A DNA stretch of 8,154 bases from contig JAHDII010000137.1 of NCBI GenBank assembly GCA_020630895.1, forward strand, positions 1 to 8,154, in the 5' to 3' direction. Below the pieces are notes generated by a model. The model searched no databases. It worked only from the letters and a program-made list of their open reading frames with translations, and was not told the DNA's origin. A program made the translations under genes and the position numbers. This document shows, piece by piece, positions 7,838 through 8,154 of the stretch. The stretch is from Saprospiraceae bacterium (GTDB lineage: Bacteria > Bacteroidota > Bacteroidia > Chitinophagales > Saprospiraceae). The first letter of the stretch is position 1; each line of letters begins with the position of its first letter.

Positions 7838-7880
7838 TAAAGCCAATATTATTTTAATCATAATATTGGCTTTAATTTTT
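7838..7880 (+). terminator. Rho-independent terminator after the T9SS esterase gene
   Basis: A perfect 15-bp stem (7838-7852 with 7860-7874) contains a GCC/GGC core and encloses a 7-base loop. It is followed by AATTTTT, giving the T tract of an intrinsic terminator 33 bases after the esterase stop. The reverse strand has no comparable T tract, so it should act on plus-strand transcription only. It is followed by a short perfect palindrome (7874-7887, AATTTTTAAAAATT). Confidence 0.85.
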
Positions 7881-7901
7881 AAAAATTCTAAGATTTAAAA
7901 A

Positions 7902-8154
7902 ATGAACTTTATAGTAGGAATATTATTCTTTTTAATTCCTTTTTCTTTACAAGAAAAAGAATTACAAGAAAAACCAGTAGAGCAATTAATTGTTTTTATA
8001 CAAAAAAATGATTCTAATGTATCCAATGATTTTTCAAAAAATATATTACCTAAAATTCAACAACTCACAGAAAAAGAAAATATAGAATATATTGTAAAAA
8101 ATATAGAAAAAAATAATATTCCTAAAGAAGTTTCTTATACTCCTTTTATTGCTT
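7902..8154 (+). CDS. Exported protein of unknown function, possible thioredoxin-like fold (3' end beyond window)
   Basis: The frame is open for 84 codons to the window edge, so the protein is partial. The start at 7902 is well set because an in-frame TAA lies immediately upstream (7896-7898). Residues 1-16 (MNFIVGILFFLIPFSL) are hydrophobic and look like a signal peptide or membrane anchor, though no basic residue precedes the core. The visible mature part runs as a strand (EQLIVFIQ, 27-34), a polar loop, a helix (about 43-58) and a second strand (IEYIVKNI, 61-68). It then has PKEVSYTPFIA (74-84), whose TP resembles the cis-proline loop of thioredoxin folds. No cysteine is present where CXXC would be expected, so a redox role through that motif is unlikely. 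I do not recognise the family; the fold idea is inference. The gene starts 27 bases after the terminator hairpin. Confidence 0.75.
   Translation, partial: MNFIVGILFFLIPFSLQEKELQEKPVEQLIVFIQKNDSNVSNDFSKNILPKIQQLTEKENIEYIVKNIEKNNIPKEVSYTPFIA

Noticed and set aside
1..8154. Search for CRISPR arrays, tRNA/rRNA genes, transposases, toxin-antitoxin or defence genes
   Set aside because: No regularly spaced repeats, RNA-gene signatures or characteristic protein motifs were seen; coding space is almost fully used by the genes listed.

Overview
The window is AT-rich (roughly 30% GC by eye) and carries several hallmarks of Bacteroidota, most likely Flavobacteriia. These are a secreted esterase ending in a type IX secretion (T9SS) type A sorting domain, matches to the Bacteroidota -7 promoter element TAnnTTTG upstream of minus-strand genes, absence of clear Shine-Dalgarno sequences, and a fused aspartokinase-homoserine dehydrogenase. 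No rRNA, tRNA, CRISPR array, insertion sequence or phage gene is visible, and no stretch over 300 bases lacks a gene.

The left three quarters (positions 1-6376) hold four co-directional minus-strand genes. In order of transcription they are a small lipoprotein of unknown function, uvrB, a multi-pass MscS-type mechanosensitive channel gene, and thrA, which runs off the left edge. The gaps are 7, 57 and 92 bases. The lipoprotein and uvrB are almost certainly co-transcribed. An exact TAnnTTTG element lies before each of the lipoprotein, the channel gene and thrA, so the later genes may also have their own promoters. Functionally the row is mixed: nucleotide excision repair, osmotic protection, and the aspartate pathway to threonine and methionine.

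A 171-bp divergent intergenic region (6377-6547) separates this block from a plus-strand gene for a T9SS-exported alpha/beta-hydrolase (6548-7804). A strong 15-bp hairpin terminator follows it. After the terminator begins another plus-strand gene, cut by the right edge. Its visible 84 residues look like an exported protein with a possible thioredoxin-like fold lacking the CXXC motif.

The window is mostly conserved chromosomal housekeeping sequence, and I see no clear new multi-gene system. The points most worth checking are the unknown lipoprotein coupled to uvrB, the internal duplication of membrane hairpins in the MscS protein, the thioredoxin-like partial protein at the right edge, and the short spacing between the terminator and that last gene.
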